From Sympetrum striolatum (lineage: Eukaryota; Arthropoda; Insecta; Odonata; Libellulidae), in the NCBI GenBank assembly GCA_947579665.1, contig OX388345.1:62053454-62117453 (forward strand): DNA of 64,000 nucleotides, written 5' to 3'. The notes beneath the pieces were generated by a model that was not told where the DNA came from, made no database searches, and was given only the letters and a program-made list of their open reading frames with translations. This document shows positions 47,110 to 60,315 of this stretch, piece by piece (within the stretch, counting starts at the first letter, position 1; each line of letters opens with the position of its first letter). The position numbers and the translations under genes are program-made.

Positions 47110-47571
47110 TTGTGGAGAGCCCGATTCGTTAACGGGGATTTCAGGATCGGCAGCTGTGTTACGACTATGATAGAGTCCCTCGGTTGGAATTCGCTCCAAG
47201 TTAAAAGATCTGATTACCGACAGAAACCTTTCGAAATGTTCATTCGTTCAGAGTTTATGGAGGAAATAAATGAAATATTGGTGCCAATAAAAAACGGACG
47301 CGATCTCGGAGGGGCATCGACAAATTGTTACAGAGAAATAATCGCAAACACAGACAATTACCTTCGGTCGATTTTTCCTCCGGCTTATAGAGATGCGAAT
47401 AGGGTAGATTGGATAATGGTGGTGTCATTACACCCCCTGCTATACGCCTCTGGCAGGTCACAAGGTGTATATCTAAATCTAAATTATGCAATTATGCTCT
47501 GCGGCAATACACCAGGGGGAAGCACTATAAGAATATTACAGGATAAGAGCTGTCAAAATGTTTACAAGTAA
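47110..47571 (+). pseudogene. Decayed non-LTR retrotransposon 3' end
   Basis: One frame stays open for 153 codons. Residues about 16-33 read CVTTMIESLGWNSLQVKR, matching the 'VT-ML-SLGW-SLQ-RR' post-polymerase motif of CR1/Jockey ORF2 proteins. Later residues (NTDNYLRSIFPPAYRDANRVD) resemble the next conserved 'FFPRTIRDWN' segment, degraded. The end of the frame covers CACCCCCTGC-then-GCCTCTGGCAGGT and a GTATATCTAAATCTAAAT stretch, which looks like a decayed (GTAGAT)n 3' tail translated by accident. The frame therefore spans both coding and 3'UTR remains and is not a gene. Confidence 0.55.
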
Positions 47572-48274
47572 GACCTGTAGTGTCACTATTTTTCACTTCT
47601 TGTACGACTTCCCTTTTAAAAATGAAGATAGGAAGGGAAACCAATGAGCATATGGTGTAGCTAAGGTGTCCCTATTTCCGCGTCTAAAATTAAAGGCAAA
47701 ATTGAGTTGAATGAACAGAGCATGTACGTGTTTAACGTTAAAAACTTAAAATCATTTAATAATGATATAATAACAATGAATAGGGACATATTGTGATTTT
47801 TAATGGACAACTTACAAACTAGAGCCATTGATTTTTTCAAAATATTTACTCCAAGTATGTTTTACAATTGCATTCCGAATTGAAGATGACATTATTGGAA
47901 ATCATCCCAAACTTCTCAATTACTTCTGGCAAGAATTTGAGGTAGGACTCCATAACATAAAGAAATAAATTATTCAAACTCTATTCAGAAAATCATTTAC
48001 TATAGTTTTCTTCCGAACTCCTTATCAGTATGTAATTCTAAATGCTTTTATTGATTTATGATTAAATATAATTATCAATTCGTTTTCTTTTTAAACATTG
48101 TAATTTTTCCCACGAATCAATAGTAAGATAAACATTTTCGCGCGATCTGTATTAAATTCAACAAGTGGCGCTTTCAATTATTGCCATGTTAACCTCTATT
48201 ACAGATGCTTTGCTATATAATATAGGAAATACGATCACTGTGAGTATGCAGCGAAAGCTGAGTGTATATATATT
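47572..48274. other. Non-coding spacer
   Basis: AT-rich, nothing recognised. Confidence 0.5.
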
Positions 48275-48440
48275 AAGGTGCTTTGGATGAAAAAAATTTG
48301 AGGAGCGAGGGAGAGGAAGGTCGCGTGGTCTATATGGATTCCAAGGATCGTGTTAAGAGGGTATAATTTCATACCTGGGATCGAACTCAGAACTGATATT
48401 TCCAAGGCCGATGAACTGATTCTTGAGTCCTTTCACACCA
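48275..48440 (-). mobile_element. tRNA-derived SINE of a second family
   Basis: On the minus strand the head resembles a tRNA, with CATCGGCCTTGGAAAT in the anticodon-arm position and a B box GAGTTCGATCCCAGG at about 48375-48389. The A box is weak. The body continues with CCCTCTTAACACGATCC and a pyrimidine-rich segment to a T-rich/AAGCACC end at about 48275. The body is unlike the SINEs at 17.7-18.1 kb. No target duplication was identified. Confidence 0.55.
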
Positions 48441-51400
48441 TTTTTTAATTTCAGATTTGGTAATTTGGTTAGTAAAGAAAAATGCTTCGGAATTTTGAAA
48501 GATCATTGAATCTATTTCCCCGTTACTGAGGGGCACCTGATGTTTGGAGAGTTCTTACGATATTTAATCCAATGATGTTTTGATTTACTTTTCGAAATAA
48601 AAAAAATCATTCCTATACCCATTGCAATGAACTATTTTATTTTTACCCATTTGTTAATTTTGTCGTACAAGTTAGGAGGGAAATATTCCATTCAATTATA
48701 TTGGTATAATGGCTCGGTATAGTAGAGGAATTAAAATTTTAGTGTGAACCGACGAAATTTAAACCATGTTAAATAAAAAATCACGTGGGAGTAAGTTAAT
48801 GTAGGTTTGGTGTAAGAATTAACGAAAGCAGCTTTTTTATAAATTTTAATTTCATGGCTTGGTTACAATGAGTTGAAAAGTTAAATTTACTCAATTATCA
48901 AAGTACTTCATATACTTTGTTTAGTGGATCAATCTTTATAGAAATGACAAAAGATAAAACACCAGAAAAATTAAATTATCATATCCTTTCTATAATTACA
49001 TTATTGCTTTATCACAACGACGAAATTATATGATACATGAACATGTGAAAATAAATTAGTGAATCTTTATGAAAGGAATAAAGTAGGGTGGCTGTGTTTT
49101 AAGGGATGATATATGGATACCATTCGATTTCTTCTTGACTAATGCAGCCCAATCGCATTACTGCTTCACATGAAATGGAACAGGAATAATTGCTACGCAT
49201 AAGAATCGTAATTGATGTTTGTTTCCTGCTTCCTGATTCGGTCGACGACCCCTAGCAGTCTTCAAATGACTCTCAGAGAGATGCGCTTACAGTTGGCTGA
49301 CAGACGGGGGCAATTTAAGACATGATGAATGGGAGCTAATGTCACAGATCGTGGTAAGGAACACGCGGATGACAACTCTTAATCAAGGCATCCCCTAGAA
49401 AGATGTCAGGCTTGAAAATTTCTCGGAAATTCTCTCATCTCACCGTTACGACGTTCTAGAATTTAAAATTTCCTTATAAAATGTTTAACTTCCAAGTAAT
49501 AAGTGTTTAAGCTCCAAAGATGGCAGATTTTTTGATAAATAACCTCGGAAGTTTCTTCTTTAATTAAGTTATGCAAGTGCGATTTGCATTTTCGGCTTGA
49601 CAGCAGTTTTTTCGAGTGCTAGTCGCGATATTTGGCCACGGTTATGATTTGAAACTGCTGACATTATTACTTAAAGCAGATACCATTAAAATTTCTTCAT
49701 ATTTTAATTATAATATTTACATAGACCATATGTATATTATAAATATACTAGAATTATTTAATATGCTTGGGCCTCTTACTAGTAAGACTGAAACTTACTC
49801 ATGGGTTATTCTTCCTAAAATTTCAATTATTAACTTGTAATTTATATTTCTTCAAAAAAATCACTAGCAAAATCGAGGAAGATGCTACAACTCATGGAAA
49901 TCTTATCGGAAACTTTGAGGTATTTCTCTAACAAGAATGCTACTAGGTTAAATTAGATGGTAGAGTAACTATTTGTTGTGAAATTTTGCTTTTTTATTGC
50001 TACAAATTTCCCAAGAAATCATAAATACTTCGCAACTGCGGCCTATAAATGAAAATACAAGGATCTTCACCATGAAGCACAAACATTTTTGGAATAATTT
50101 TTCTGTAGGTGTATAAATAAAATTTCTCTTATAGATTGAATATTATTTATTCTTTTTCACTGAAGATTGAGAGAGTAATATCAGGATAATGGACTCGAGT
50201 GTTGATGGTACGGCAACCCATTAAAGCTAGAGGAGGCCCTAAATTAGAATTCTTTCACGTGCAGCGTTAGAGTAAAAATTATGCATAGAGATTTCAACGA
50301 ACGCGTATGCCTGATACTTTCCAGATCATGCTCCGTAATATTTCAAGCTAATTTATGCAAGCGTGCGTTTCTGTTGAAATTTCGGAGGCGTTTCAGAGCT
50401 CGACACTCATGTTTTCGTTCGTTTTTTCGTGTCTTTCGAGTGTTTCCGGGGCGTGGGCTATCGCTGCATCAAGTTGTGCAGATCCTTAACCACATTAAGA
50501 AAATCAGGTCAACCACTGCAATTACTGCACTAGTCGGCTTTCTTAATCTCTCCGGATACTCATTCAACCCACTTTGGAAGGGTCTAGATTCAGTTCGATG
50601 ATAAATCAGAAAGAGATTCACTCCCCAGTACCATGTTATCTCCCTATGCAATGTTTGCATTCCCTGTTGTGCCCTTGAAACCTTTTTTCTTTTTCCTATT
50701 CCACCCACATTTGCATCAGGACCGTAGTTTACTCTGTGTGATGTATTCCATGGTCGTTTCGAGGCGGAGATCGCGGTGGATTAATATTAACGTGCTAGGA
50801 ACTTAAAAATGGCCCAAAATACACCGGGAGTGTATGTATGAAGTCACAAGCGCAGTGGGAAGCAGTGATAAAAAGGAAATTCACGAACGCGGGAGTCGTA
50901 ACGTGTAAACTTGTTGATAGATCACTCGAGATGCGCTTCAGCACGTTTCTGACGGATGCCTCACGGTCCATATTTCGGTCCCGCAAAATGATGGGGATGG
51001 AAACGCTTTTAAAAAAGACGCAAGGACTACATTAATGTAGAGGCAGGCTTTTGTTGCACGTGAAAGCTCTTAGAGCAGAGGCTGTTTGCCATATCCTCGC
51101 TGTATGCACAGCGTCGTCCATAGCGTTCCCATGGATACATGGCGCAGTGGTGCCTCTATCCCCGCTTCTTTCTTTTTTACGTAGCGGAGGGAAATTAACC
51201 GCGCTTCGTATCATTTTCATCGATCCTTTTTAAACTGTTCCAAAGACGTGTTATTCTTGGCGAATTTCAAAGCACCTAACATTTATTGCTAAATCTCAAT
51301 GGAAATTATTTTTCTATCCACATGCTTTCATTTTAGCACTCAGCGAAAAGTTTTATCATATAATTTAATCATCTTCAGCATATTTTAACTCGGTATAAGC

Positions 51401-52053
51401 TTCATTGATCAATTCATACTCGAATTTTATGCCAAATACAAGAGATATATGGATAATCCTAAAGATTCTGAAGAGTGGATTTAAAAATTAAACGAGTAGG
51501 AACTTATCTATTACATTCAGAAGGATCTGTACTATATGGGAAAGAATGTAAAAATGGATATGGAAAAAAATTAAAGGAAAGAAATATTAATATTCTCAAA
51601 CAAAAAGCCTTTCGCATTGATTCCATGGATATTTTAGAAACTGTCAGAATTTGCTAAGAAATGAAATAGTGTTATTTCTTAGTTTCCTCACAGTAGTTAC
51701 TGCAGTCTGGTTTCTACTCTAGCAATCTAACACCAGGACCTGTAAATTCCATAGAGAAGAAGTAAAAATACTAAAAAGTATTTTTATTACTTATCTATAG
51801 CGTTTCAGTTAGTAAGAATTAATCTTATTGTTATATTTGCTAAGAAGATGGCAGCGTATCAAAAGAGAAAAATGAAATGGAAACAATCGCCTAAGTTTTC
51901 TCAGAGAAAGCTTACAGAACCCAGTATCATTTAATATTTCCAATGAATGAGTGTTGTAGTTTATTAATATTTCGTTTTTCTAATCAAATATGGATCAAAA
52001 GAGTATGATTTATGATATTAGTTGCCCATTATCGAATCCATTACGTATTTTAA
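48441..52053. other. Non-coding stretch
   Basis: No supported exon. The interval 50280-51230 is GC-richer, with open frames on both strands but no domains or paired splice sites. The rest is AT-rich. Confidence 0.45.
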
Positions 52054-52118
52054 GGAAGTGGAGGAGATGGCGTTGAATATGGATTTTTGATGTACATCGA
52101 CCTACCGAAAGGTAGAAC
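52054..52118 (+). repeat. Hairpin-ended dispersed repeat, copy C
   Basis: Plus-strand copy of the family at 5635-5702 and 42182-42245. It starts GGAAGTGGAGGAGATGGCG and ends CTACCGAAAGGTAGAAC, again a perfect 5-bp stem with a GAAA loop. It is the closest to copy A in the middle (GCGTTGAATA in both). Confidence 0.65.
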
Positions 52119-53930
52119 ATGTATGTGTATGTAATGATATATTTTATTCAACCCATTTTAAACGATATACTATTATAAGAAGGCAGTTAGTAATTCTTCC
52201 GTATAAAATATTTATTTTTTTTTCGTTTCCTTAGCGTTAAATAGTTGGGAATTTTTAGACTTTAGCTATAATAAAAACATCGATGGATGAATATCGGTGC
52301 CAATGTTTAAGTTTTTCTCAAACTTCTATAACCATGATTAGGAGTCTTCCAAGGGTATAGAAGGTCAATTTTCACATAAAAGAACTGCAAACAATCTCAA
52401 AATTTCCAGTTCAACTTCTACGCGGCTGCAGGATATTAGATCATCTTACAAAGATAGAACAAAAACGATCTTTCATAATTTTGTATAGATTTCCTCGATA
52501 CGAACCTAGAAAACAAGAAATTACAGTGCTTGATATATGCGTAGGATTCACGTGTTGAAACCATATATTGAAACCTTACTTCTATTACTTAATTGAAAGT
52601 TTTGTTATAGGATGTTAGTTTTCTAGGTGGTTATAGTTTTGTGTAACATTCCTTCTTCTCAAAGCTCTAATAAAATTCTCTTTTGATTAATGTGAGCTCT
52701 TGTAGCTTATCTTGACTATGACTAGCATCGGGTTGGATTCTTAATAATTATAAAAATATTTCAGATGTAACATCATCTGCAAAAATAAACATCCGTAGAT
52801 AAATAATCCAAGAATAATACATAGATTTACCCTAAAACCTAATCTTTTATGCTCATCAAAAGTTTACTCCACGTAAAATAATCCTCCTTTCGCTTGAATG
52901 TATCTCATTTTGAAAAGAACCAAGATCTGCTGGTCCAGGGGACATTCCGATTGTAAATACAAGAAGCAACTGAAATATTAAATTTTATTTGAAATCTTTC
53001 TGAATATTCGAAGAGGGCAGAGTTGAGTTTTTAAAGGCTTTCAGCGGAAAGGATACGAATTTTAAGCAACTTACTCTCATTGAAGCGAGTTTGACATGTG
53101 AACAATATCAGACCATTCCAGTCACATATTTCAGAACTAAACTGCTTACGAACGACGCCGTTGCGAGAGTCAAACTTTTAAAAGTTCCCTACGTAACTGG
53201 AAAATCGCCAGAAATCTCTCGATTATCCCTTTGCCCAGTTTTTGGGATCTTCCCAACCGTACTGGAGAGCTCCATTCACAGAACTCGCATCGGATCTCGG
53301 AGATAAAGTCGAATGGCCATAATATCCTTCGTTTTTATACCTTTTTCAGAAGCGTCCGCGTACTAAAAGTATCTCGCAGAACTTTTTTTTTTTGAGAGTT
53401 CAGAGATGAAGAGGTCGAAAAAGGAGTAAAACCCCATCTCGAGCGTAGGAGAGCTTCGACACAGAAGAGATGAGAGATATGCGAGAAATATTGCCTTTTT
53501 AAGAGAACGATTTTTTCCTGATGCCCAGAACGGTGTAAAAAAACAAAACGCGTGCTCTCTAGGGTATCTTTCTTCTCGTCGCGGGAGATGCGAAAAAAAG
53601 CCCCAGTGTAGTAATCCAGTTCGGAGCGGACGCGTTGACGAGTTTGCACCGTGGTCGGTAGCACTCACTGCACGTAATATTTTTTTTTCGTCGGCGCTCA
53701 TCTTTTTTAGCTTCCCCAAAGGACGGCCTTGACTCCCTTCTGTTCCCACGAGGGTCGCGGGGAGCAATCGCGTCGATCTGGGGCGTACTCGCTCGCATTC
53801 CTTCTCGCACGAGTGCTCCCTCGTTTTTCCCCATCCGAGCTCAAGGGGGCGTGGGACTTCGGCGCTTCTTTGCGCTCCCCGACGCTCGCCCGTTTTTTTA
53901 TTTTGGTCGCGATTTGCGAAGTCTTCTTAC
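52119..53930. other. Non-coding; right part is intron 3' of the 53.9-kb exon
   Basis: On the minus strand the sequence left of 53931 begins with GTAAGAAGAC, a donor, so it is intronic for that gene. The interval 53340-53930 is GC-richer and open in several frames on both strands; none fits with the splice-defined frame. No further exon of the same gene was found. Confidence 0.45.
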
Positions 53931-53982
53931 CTTTGCGTTGTCGAGCGGGGAGCTGTCCTCGGGGCAGGTGAAGACGCCCTCG
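53931..53982 (-). CDS. Internal coding exon (52 nt) of an unidentified gene
   Basis: Read on the minus strand, the exon follows a textbook acceptor: branch-point TACTGAC with its A about 25 nt upstream, then TTCTCCTTCCCTTTCAG. It ends at AAAG/GTAAGAAG, a textbook donor. The best frame uses the first base to finish a split codon (upstream intron phase 2), then encodes EGVFTCPEDSSPLDNAK and ends on a codon boundary (phase 0). Sixteen of the 17 codons end in G or C, in a strongly AT-rich setting, which supports real coding use in this frame. The other two frames give arginine- or serine-rich peptides. A GVFTCPED start resembles the opening of cysteine-rich extracellular modules such as chitin-binding (peritrophin-type) domains, but 17 residues are too few to assign a family. 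No partner exon was found. Confidence 0.8.
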
Positions 53983-56900
53983 CTGAAAGGGAAGGAGAAG
54001 AGTTCTGTCAGTACTAGTCAAAACGCGTAGAAAAGTATTTGATAAATTTAATAATTATAATCAATTTAGTTGTTGACATTTGCCAACTTGTGTTATAATA
54101 AAAGCGTAGGTCGCACAGCTCTCAAAATTTAACAAAATAGGCATAAATCCTACTCAAATTAGGTTCTGTATGGGATAATTAATTAAATATAATATGAATA
54201 ATATACAAGTCATGTATAAGTGTAATATACAAATAAAAAATTATACAAAATATACAAATATCATAAAAATATGTATTTGCATGCAGCAACAGCATTATTT
54301 ATACACACAGTTTCAGTGACCAAACTCTTTATTTTCTCATAAGGGATAGAAGGCCTATTTCGAGCATATCTATTTTTTATCACGGAATTATAATCTCTCA
54401 TTACTCATAAGATAGGAGCGAATGAAGTGTTATTTTTATCCTTTTTTGTTAGCGAAAGAGGAAAATTATTTCCCGCATGAACATGATAACTTATACGAGT
54501 ATTATTGATAAGGCAATTTGAGTCCAATAATTGGGCAAAAGTAGAACAGAAGGTGATCCTTTGGAATATTGATTAGTTTTGAAGGAGATGTTGACATTTC
54601 TTTGTGAAGAATCAATAAATATCCTCAAGGAGTAAATAAAGGTGAAAATTTTGGACGAGACTTAATCTCAACCACAGATCTCCATTCAAATTAAGAGGTT
54701 AATATCCAAAATACTCATCATTATCTAAATCATATGATAAGTTACGATCATTGACATCTAACTGGGGTTCAGACTGAATGAAACAAGTTCCTTTTTCATT
54801 TTAATATCAAAATGTTTACTACAGGATTATGGAGGTAAAATAAAATATAAGCATCGACGCTAAATTGTCTTATAATATTCAAATTTTTTCTCAATTTTTG
54901 AATCTTCAAGTACAGGAGAGGATTGACTCACCAGTATTTGGTCTTTATTTTACCTCAAAGGATTACGACGTAAATCAATGAGTGTGAAATATAAGTAAAC
55001 ATTTCTCTTCCCATTGTTGAACACCTTCATATTTGATAATATCTCTAATGAAGGAGGCATTTTACAAAAATCCAATCTAATGCTACTTAATTAATAAAAC
55101 ACTAGGATGACTCAGAATGCTAAAATTACACGAAGTAAGGGATAAAGTAATATAATTACTCTTCCGAATAAAAATGGTTCAATGATATCTTTGAGTGGAA
55201 GATTATTAAATTAAAATGACAAAGCAAACGCTGCTAAAATTATGAGCTAACATATGAAGCATTGAATCGTTTATAAAAATGAAAATTTAATTTTGGGTGA
55301 CCATTTTTTACTGAAGGCTTAAGCTTCGTGAGAATATTAGCTAATGAAGCGGTTTTGAGTATAGTATAGATATTATTTTTATTTTTTAGAAATTTAAGCG
55401 AAAGGTCATCGCAATCTGTAAGCATCCATCCATCTACCATAGAGTGGCTCTTCGTGTATCTATAAGATCGTAGATATTAAAGGATTTCGGAGGAAATCGG
55501 GAGAAAAATTCTCTCCCGCCAAGATAGCGCACGGAAGCGCGATTGATGGAAAAATTCCGCCACGCCGCATTTATTTTTTCCGCTCGTAAAACTCTCGTAA
55601 CATTTTCCCTCCGCATGAAGATTTTAGCTCGGATTTAAGAGTGCCATTAAAAATTTATTCGGGCGCGAGTCAAGGTCACCTATCTTAAAAATGATGTAGA
55701 GATCCCACTATCTTCACTTGGAGCGAGGATATACATAATGTATCAACTGTTCCCTCACCAGGAGTTTTTAATTGCGAGTTTAAGTAGGCCGCTCAGATGT
55801 CGTCACAGCTTTGCCCTCGTTTCTCATATTTGCCCTTCCTTTAAATTTCCTTAAAGAAAACGAATTGCAAGTCGGAATTAGCCCCGGCATTCGTCAGCTA
55901 CGAGTACGTTTTAATTAGGCTAATTCGGAGCTAATGGTTGTAATGGAATCTTTCCTGTATTTTATAAATAGTCAGTTGCTATTATTCTGCGGCAGTAAAA
56001 ACACAATGACTTTCAGTACTTCAAAATTTTCTCACACTCGAAATTTCTAAATTAAGTTAAACATTTTTGATAATCAACAATGCTTTTCAGTAAAACGTTC
56101 GTTCTACAGCATTTTATACATAGAGCCGTGTGTTATGTATGCTCATTATATCGATGACTGTAATCACATGGATATGTATAGATTTAATGGGGTATATCTA
56201 ACCCCTATTGATGAACTGAGAATTACCTGCCTTCAAACTACTAAAACCCAATCCCAATAGAATAGACACTCCCTCAAAAACCATATACTTTAGTGAAAGG
56301 GAAATACCAAATACTCAAATAATATTACCATAGTCTGAGTACTATTTTAATCTTTCATGAAATTAGCGAATAATTTTAAATGATATATTTTTAAATCTTT
56401 TGTTTACGATTTTTAAATTAATTTTTAATTAAAACGTTTAAAATACTTTTCAACTCTAATTTTTTAAATACTTTAATTATGATCGAATAAAATAACAAAT
56501 ACTTTTGATAATGATTTAAAAAAATACTTTTCAATCAAAATTTTTCGGATACTTTTTAACTAAATTTTTTAATACTTTTAAATTTAATTTATTTACTAAT
56601 AAAGTTTTACGAAATGCCAAATACTGGACAAGCATGAGTAGTATTTTATTCCCTTAAAAACTTTGACCGCTAAACGGTGGCAGCGAGTCTTCTCATTCAA
56701 TTGGATCTAAAGCTCTGTTGAAGAAATTTCCCCGCAAGTCCCAGAACAATTTTGGCCGAGGTGAAACACGTGGTTGCCTACAAATCGGGGGGAAGGTAAT
56801 TTATTTTGCGACATCCTAACTATTTGTTCAGCAATCCTCAGCTAATGAGACAATGTTACTGGAGAAAGAATGTCGTGTTATCCCAAGGAAAAACTGTTCT

Positions 56901-59900
56901 TTTCACATATCACATTTTATAGGACTGTGATATAAACGTTGATTAATAAATTACCATCCAATGTCGTGGAGAAGTATTATGGATGGAAATAAAACAGTTA
57001 TTTGTCAAGATGTGTTTGTGGCTCACCACGGCTTGAAATGTCGTCGCGTTTAATTAGAAAATAATTTTATGTGTTGGGACTCGTAATGTCAAGGCGCCGA
57101 TAAAATTCGAGGGGACTTGACCCAACCGAGCATTCTATTCAAATTAGCCGGAAATTTATATCGCCTAGAATTGCCCCTCGTTTGTGAAAATCTTTCCTTT
57201 TTTATTTAAGAGGGCTTGGAATTGCCTCTCGTATTCTGTCTCCTCCGGAAGTGTAAAATTAAAAATAAAAATGAACCGCAACCAGTGAAATCGTTGTTTT
57301 TATTAGAAAGAATACAATTTAGAGTGGAGATAAATCGCTGATGTTATTGAGGTAAAATCTATGGGTGCAGTATTCCGTTTTTATCTGTATAAATGCTATT
57401 ACTTGATAAAAACTGGGTCATAAATTTCATGCATATTTAAAATTGGTATTATATTCTAAGTGTTTTTATGTACAACCGGGTATTTCATTAATACTGATTC
57501 TTGAAGACTGTTTTTCCATTTCATTTCTATTAGATGTGATAAACAAAATAACAGAAGTGAAATCTAATGTCTCATGAAATAGTTAAAGAAACTATCTCGT
57601 CAAATTTGAAGCAAATGCTTTTCTCTGAAAAAATGACGTATAATGTTTGTAATCAATAAAGTGTACATAACGATTCCGAATCAAATCGTTCTTTTGTTGT
57701 TTTATGGCGTAGTTAATATAATTTTTCTAATAAAATTTCTATCATGTTGGAGACCTCGGACGTTATGATTGGATGTTATTTTGTGGTAGTAACCCATATG
57801 TGCTCTAATGAAGCATCGGGAGGAAACCATGAGTAATTGCTGTGGGCTAATAACACTGTGTTTGAAAGCGGAACATCCATTCTGTTTTTTCTTAATATTA
57901 TCATACAATTGTGTTAATCTCTACTGTTAAGCAGATGCTAGAGATCGACAAGGGTTATTTCATTTAAGTCATGTATTAGTACTATGATGCTTCTATGAAG
58001 TGATTGATAGCTTTTCGATGATTTAGTCCAAAACTTATTATCGACGCCAATTAAGCAGGAATTTTCAATTTTGTCCGAAGCTTATTAGCCATCGAAGGGA
58101 ACATAGGTAGCGTGGTAACCTTTTGGGGCTCTATTTTATTTCCAAAATCATCTCTAGCGTTCACTCAAAGCCATTGAATTTACTGCCACTTTTGTCTGAT
58201 GTATTTTCAAGTGCCAACCAACCAATTTTGCGAGCGAGCAAGTTTTTTTTTAGAATTGTATGAAAGTCTTTAGAATTATTTTTTATATGCAACCTTTACG
58301 TAATAAATGAATTACATTAATTTTTTTGTGAATATTTCAACGATATATTTTCTATGAAAAAATATACATGTAGTTAAAAAGTTTTCTTTGTGAATTCTTT
58401 CTTCTGAAGAACGTTACGGAACATCGTAATCCAAGTGCCCATGCAAATATTACCCCCACTCAAAGACGGAGAAAAAATACAGAATACTATTATCCCACCT
58501 CCGTAATGAAGCTTCATACTGAAATGCATGCATGAAATTGATATGGGCTTGGAGAAATGAAATTTTTGAGCAGGATATATCCCTGAATTCCTAGCTCTTA
58601 ATTAACCACCACCATCATAACAATTCTACGACGTTAAAATAACACTCGCACCAATTTTTTTACTTCGTTGTATAAAAGAACATGCGTTACGTAAGATATA
58701 CCGTAATTTTATCTTCTAGCCCATGGAGGATATCCTTTCTTGAGCCGAGATTCAAAATCCTTCCGATGAAAAACTGAGCCATGAATAAGTATGGTAATTT
58801 TTTGCCAGCCTTTTGCGAGGAATTTCTTCACTCGAACAGAATTTCGTAGTCTACCTACTAATACTTTGTATAATGCATGGGGTATGATATTAATATTCAT
58901 CCAACTAGTGATTTACCTTTCCTGCTTTATTTATGTAGGAAGAAGGAAAGAGAGAAGGCTTCTTAAAAAAGGCGTAGCATAAATGAGGTACCATTGCATA
59001 AATGGATGAATTAGAGACTAGGTATTAATAAGTTTTGCAGCAGGAAATTGAATAGGAAAATCTGTGTCACTGAGGATGTTAGTAAATTAGAGATTAAAAT
59101 TCGTTTAGTCTGGGATATGTTACAACCTCATTCCTATGGGTGACCTTGCAGCGAGTCAGATTCTAACTGCGATCTGAAAACTGCAACTATTTACAAGGAC
59201 GCTTCCGTGTAACAATTTCTTTTTACTTAACACTTCTGTGCTCTTTAAAGACTTAGCTAGCTTTTACTTATCGCCATCGCGTTTTATATGTTATATTTTA
59301 TCTTACGTTTGCATTGTGAAACAATAAATCGTAAATGCTTGGTTACTCTATTTGCCTGAAGTTTATATTAAAATATATTTCTTGTTACTTACCAAAGCGA
59401 TCTTAAAAAAATCCTCGCAGATATTATTTACGGATAAACATATCAGGTAATGGTGTGTACTTAAGTTATCGAGAAGCAGGAACTCCGTTTTCCATCAGTT
59501 TGTTTCTTTACATTATACTCCATCCATATTCACGCCACTAAAATTCATGAGTTTCTCAGTGTGACCGATACAGCTCAGGAGAAGGGCGAATTAAATATTA
59601 GCCGGTTAATTAAATCCTTAGCATATCTTACGAAACTCGCGAAAAGGCTCCCGTCTTAGAAACCGGAGCAGATGAAATAGAGAAGCAAATTTGTTTCCCA
59701 GGGAAAATTAGATTACGCGAACATCGTTGCGGAATTCACTTTTCTTTTTTTGCCTCACGGTGAAGAAAGAAAAGCGTACGGACGCGATTGCTATGCAAAT
59801 GTATTCCAACCTTTTCGGCATCAAGCCGAGGGATAAAGAGCCGGCGGAGTAGTATTTTTAATTAAAAGCCTTATTTTTATGAAAAGAACCTCGACTGGTA

Positions 59901-60067
59901 TTAATGCATACGGAAGACCCGCAGAATGGTCCATCACGTGTCATAAGGTAATTTAAATTGGAATGAGGAGTTGAAAAATCCATTCCGAGAGCATTGGTTT
60001 TCTTATATAAAACAAGCCGTTAATTTTGAGGTGAACTAAAAAATTACAAATCGACTCTGGTTGCACG
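53983..60067. other. Non-coding; left edge is intron 5' of the 53.9-kb exon
   Basis: The first bases read on the minus strand are the acceptor of that exon, so this side is its upstream intron for an unknown distance. No other exon was found. Possible regulatory sequence includes a homeodomain-core cluster at 55876-55946, TTTAATTAG with nearby AT-rich sites at about 57045-57080, and POU-type ATGCAAAT octamers near 58441 and 59793. Confidence 0.45.
55876..55946. promoter_or_regulatory. Cluster of homeodomain core sites
   Basis: ATTA at 55877-55880, TAATTA at 55912-55917, TAATT at 55921-55925 and TAATGG at 55932-55937 and 55941-55946 lie within 71 bp, in sequence less AT-rich than its surroundings. 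Such clusters can be enhancers, but chance is a real alternative. Confidence 0.25.
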
Positions 60068-60315
60068 ATTCACCGAATTTATCACACCTTTCTGTATTAA
60101 ATTATTATACGATCATATCAATGAACGAACGCATGATTTCTACGTCCGTAGAACTACACTAATTCTTTAAAAATCTTCCATATACTACTAGCGTTATTCA
60201 CCGAATTTATTGCATCATTCTGTATCAAATCATGAAAAGGCTTTATCAAATGAATAAACGCATAGCTCCTACGCCCATCGAACTGCATTTAATTATCAAG
60301 AAATGTCTACACGCT
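60068..60315 (+). repeat. Two-unit degenerate tandem repeat, period 128 bp
   Basis: ATTCACCGAATTTAT at 60068 recurs at 60196. The following ~110 bp also align: TTCTGTAT-AAAT, ATCAAATGAA-GAACGCAT-like, CTACG-CC-T-GAACT and a final AAATCTTC/AAATGTCTAC. The units are diverged by roughly a quarter, so the duplication is old. Confidence 0.65.

Noticed and set aside
53363..53767. 134-codon minus-strand frame next to the exon
   Set aside because: It lies in the intron defined by the GTAAGA donor, overlaps other open frames on both strands, and has no domain.
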